Assembly: GCA_028293685.1 (NCBI GenBank)
Contig: JAQGOI010000036.1
Location: forward strand, 1 to 5,204
Direction of reading: 5' to 3'
DNA from: Lysobacteraceae bacterium
GTDB taxonomy: Bacteria; Pseudomonadota; Gammaproteobacteria; Xanthomonadales; Xanthomonadaceae
Length of the DNA stretch: 5,204 nt
Position numbers and translations under genes: made by a program. The number at the start of each line of letters is the position of its first letter. The first letter of the stretch is position 1. This document shows positions 5,166 to 5,204 of the stretch, piece after piece. The notes under the pieces are model-generated. The model saw only the letters and a list, made by a program, of their open reading frames with translations, searched no databases and was not told the DNA's origin.

Positions 5166-5204
5166 GTGAGACAGGTCGCCCTAGCCATCGCACTGATGCT
5201 CGTC
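5166..5204 (+). CDS. Start of an unidentified gene with a signal-peptide-like N-terminus (partial)
   Basis: Thirteen codons, MRQVALAIALMLV, run from GTG 5166 to the window edge. An arginine near the start followed by a hydrophobic run looks like a Sec signal peptide or the first membrane anchor, so the product is probably exported or membrane bound. The start is supported by GGAGAG at 5154-5159 and an in-frame TGA at 5139-5141 that rules out upstream starts. The product cannot be identified from this length. In related genomes serS commonly follows crcB, and this is not serS. Confidence 0.5.
   Translation, partial: MRQVALAIALMLV

Noticed and set aside
1..5204. Mobile elements, CRISPR arrays, tRNA or rRNA genes
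   Set aside because: I saw no transposase, long terminal inverted repeats, regularly spaced repeats or structural RNA signatures. The window is nearly all ordinary coding sequence with even composition.

Overview
The window is a high-GC (roughly 60% by eye) bacterial chromosome segment with every recognisable gene on the + strand and little intergenic space. AroA matches the form I remember from Xanthomonas almost motif for motif, and the LolA, RarA and CrcB genes occur in the order typical of gammaproteobacteria. This suggests a member of the Lysobacterales (Xanthomonadales), possibly the Rhodanobacteraceae side. That assignment is from memory, not from a search.

Layout: (1) positions 1-31 may hold the last codons of an upstream gene that overlaps the aroA start by ATGA. 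(2) aroA (28-1362) encodes EPSP synthase of the shikimate pathway. (3) lolA (1428-2048) encodes the periplasmic lipoprotein carrier. (4) A 130-bp gap holds only two weak hairpins. (5) 2179-2880 encodes an exported protein of unknown function that appears to be built from two copies of the same domain. (6) rarA (2947-4317) encodes a replication-fork AAA+ ATPase and probably has its own extended -10 promoter. (7) crcB (4363-4746) encodes a fluoride channel, and a small PII-like DUF190 protein follows after 3 bases (4750-5073). (8) A 92-bp gap with short inverted repeats leads into a truncated gene that begins with a signal-peptide-like sequence (5166 to window end).

Functionally this is mostly housekeeping: aromatic amino acid synthesis, outer-membrane lipoprotein sorting, fork maintenance and fluoride export. 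lolA-rarA-crcB is a familiar neighbourhood, normally preceded by ftsK and followed by serS. Here aroA stands in the ftsK place, an unknown exported protein sits between lolA and rarA, and a DUF190 gene follows crcB. I see no mobile element, CRISPR array, tRNA, rRNA or toxin-antitoxin pair. The least explained items are the duplicated-domain exported protein, the crcB-DUF190 pair and the unusual crcB translation start region. I found no clear evidence of a new multi-gene system.
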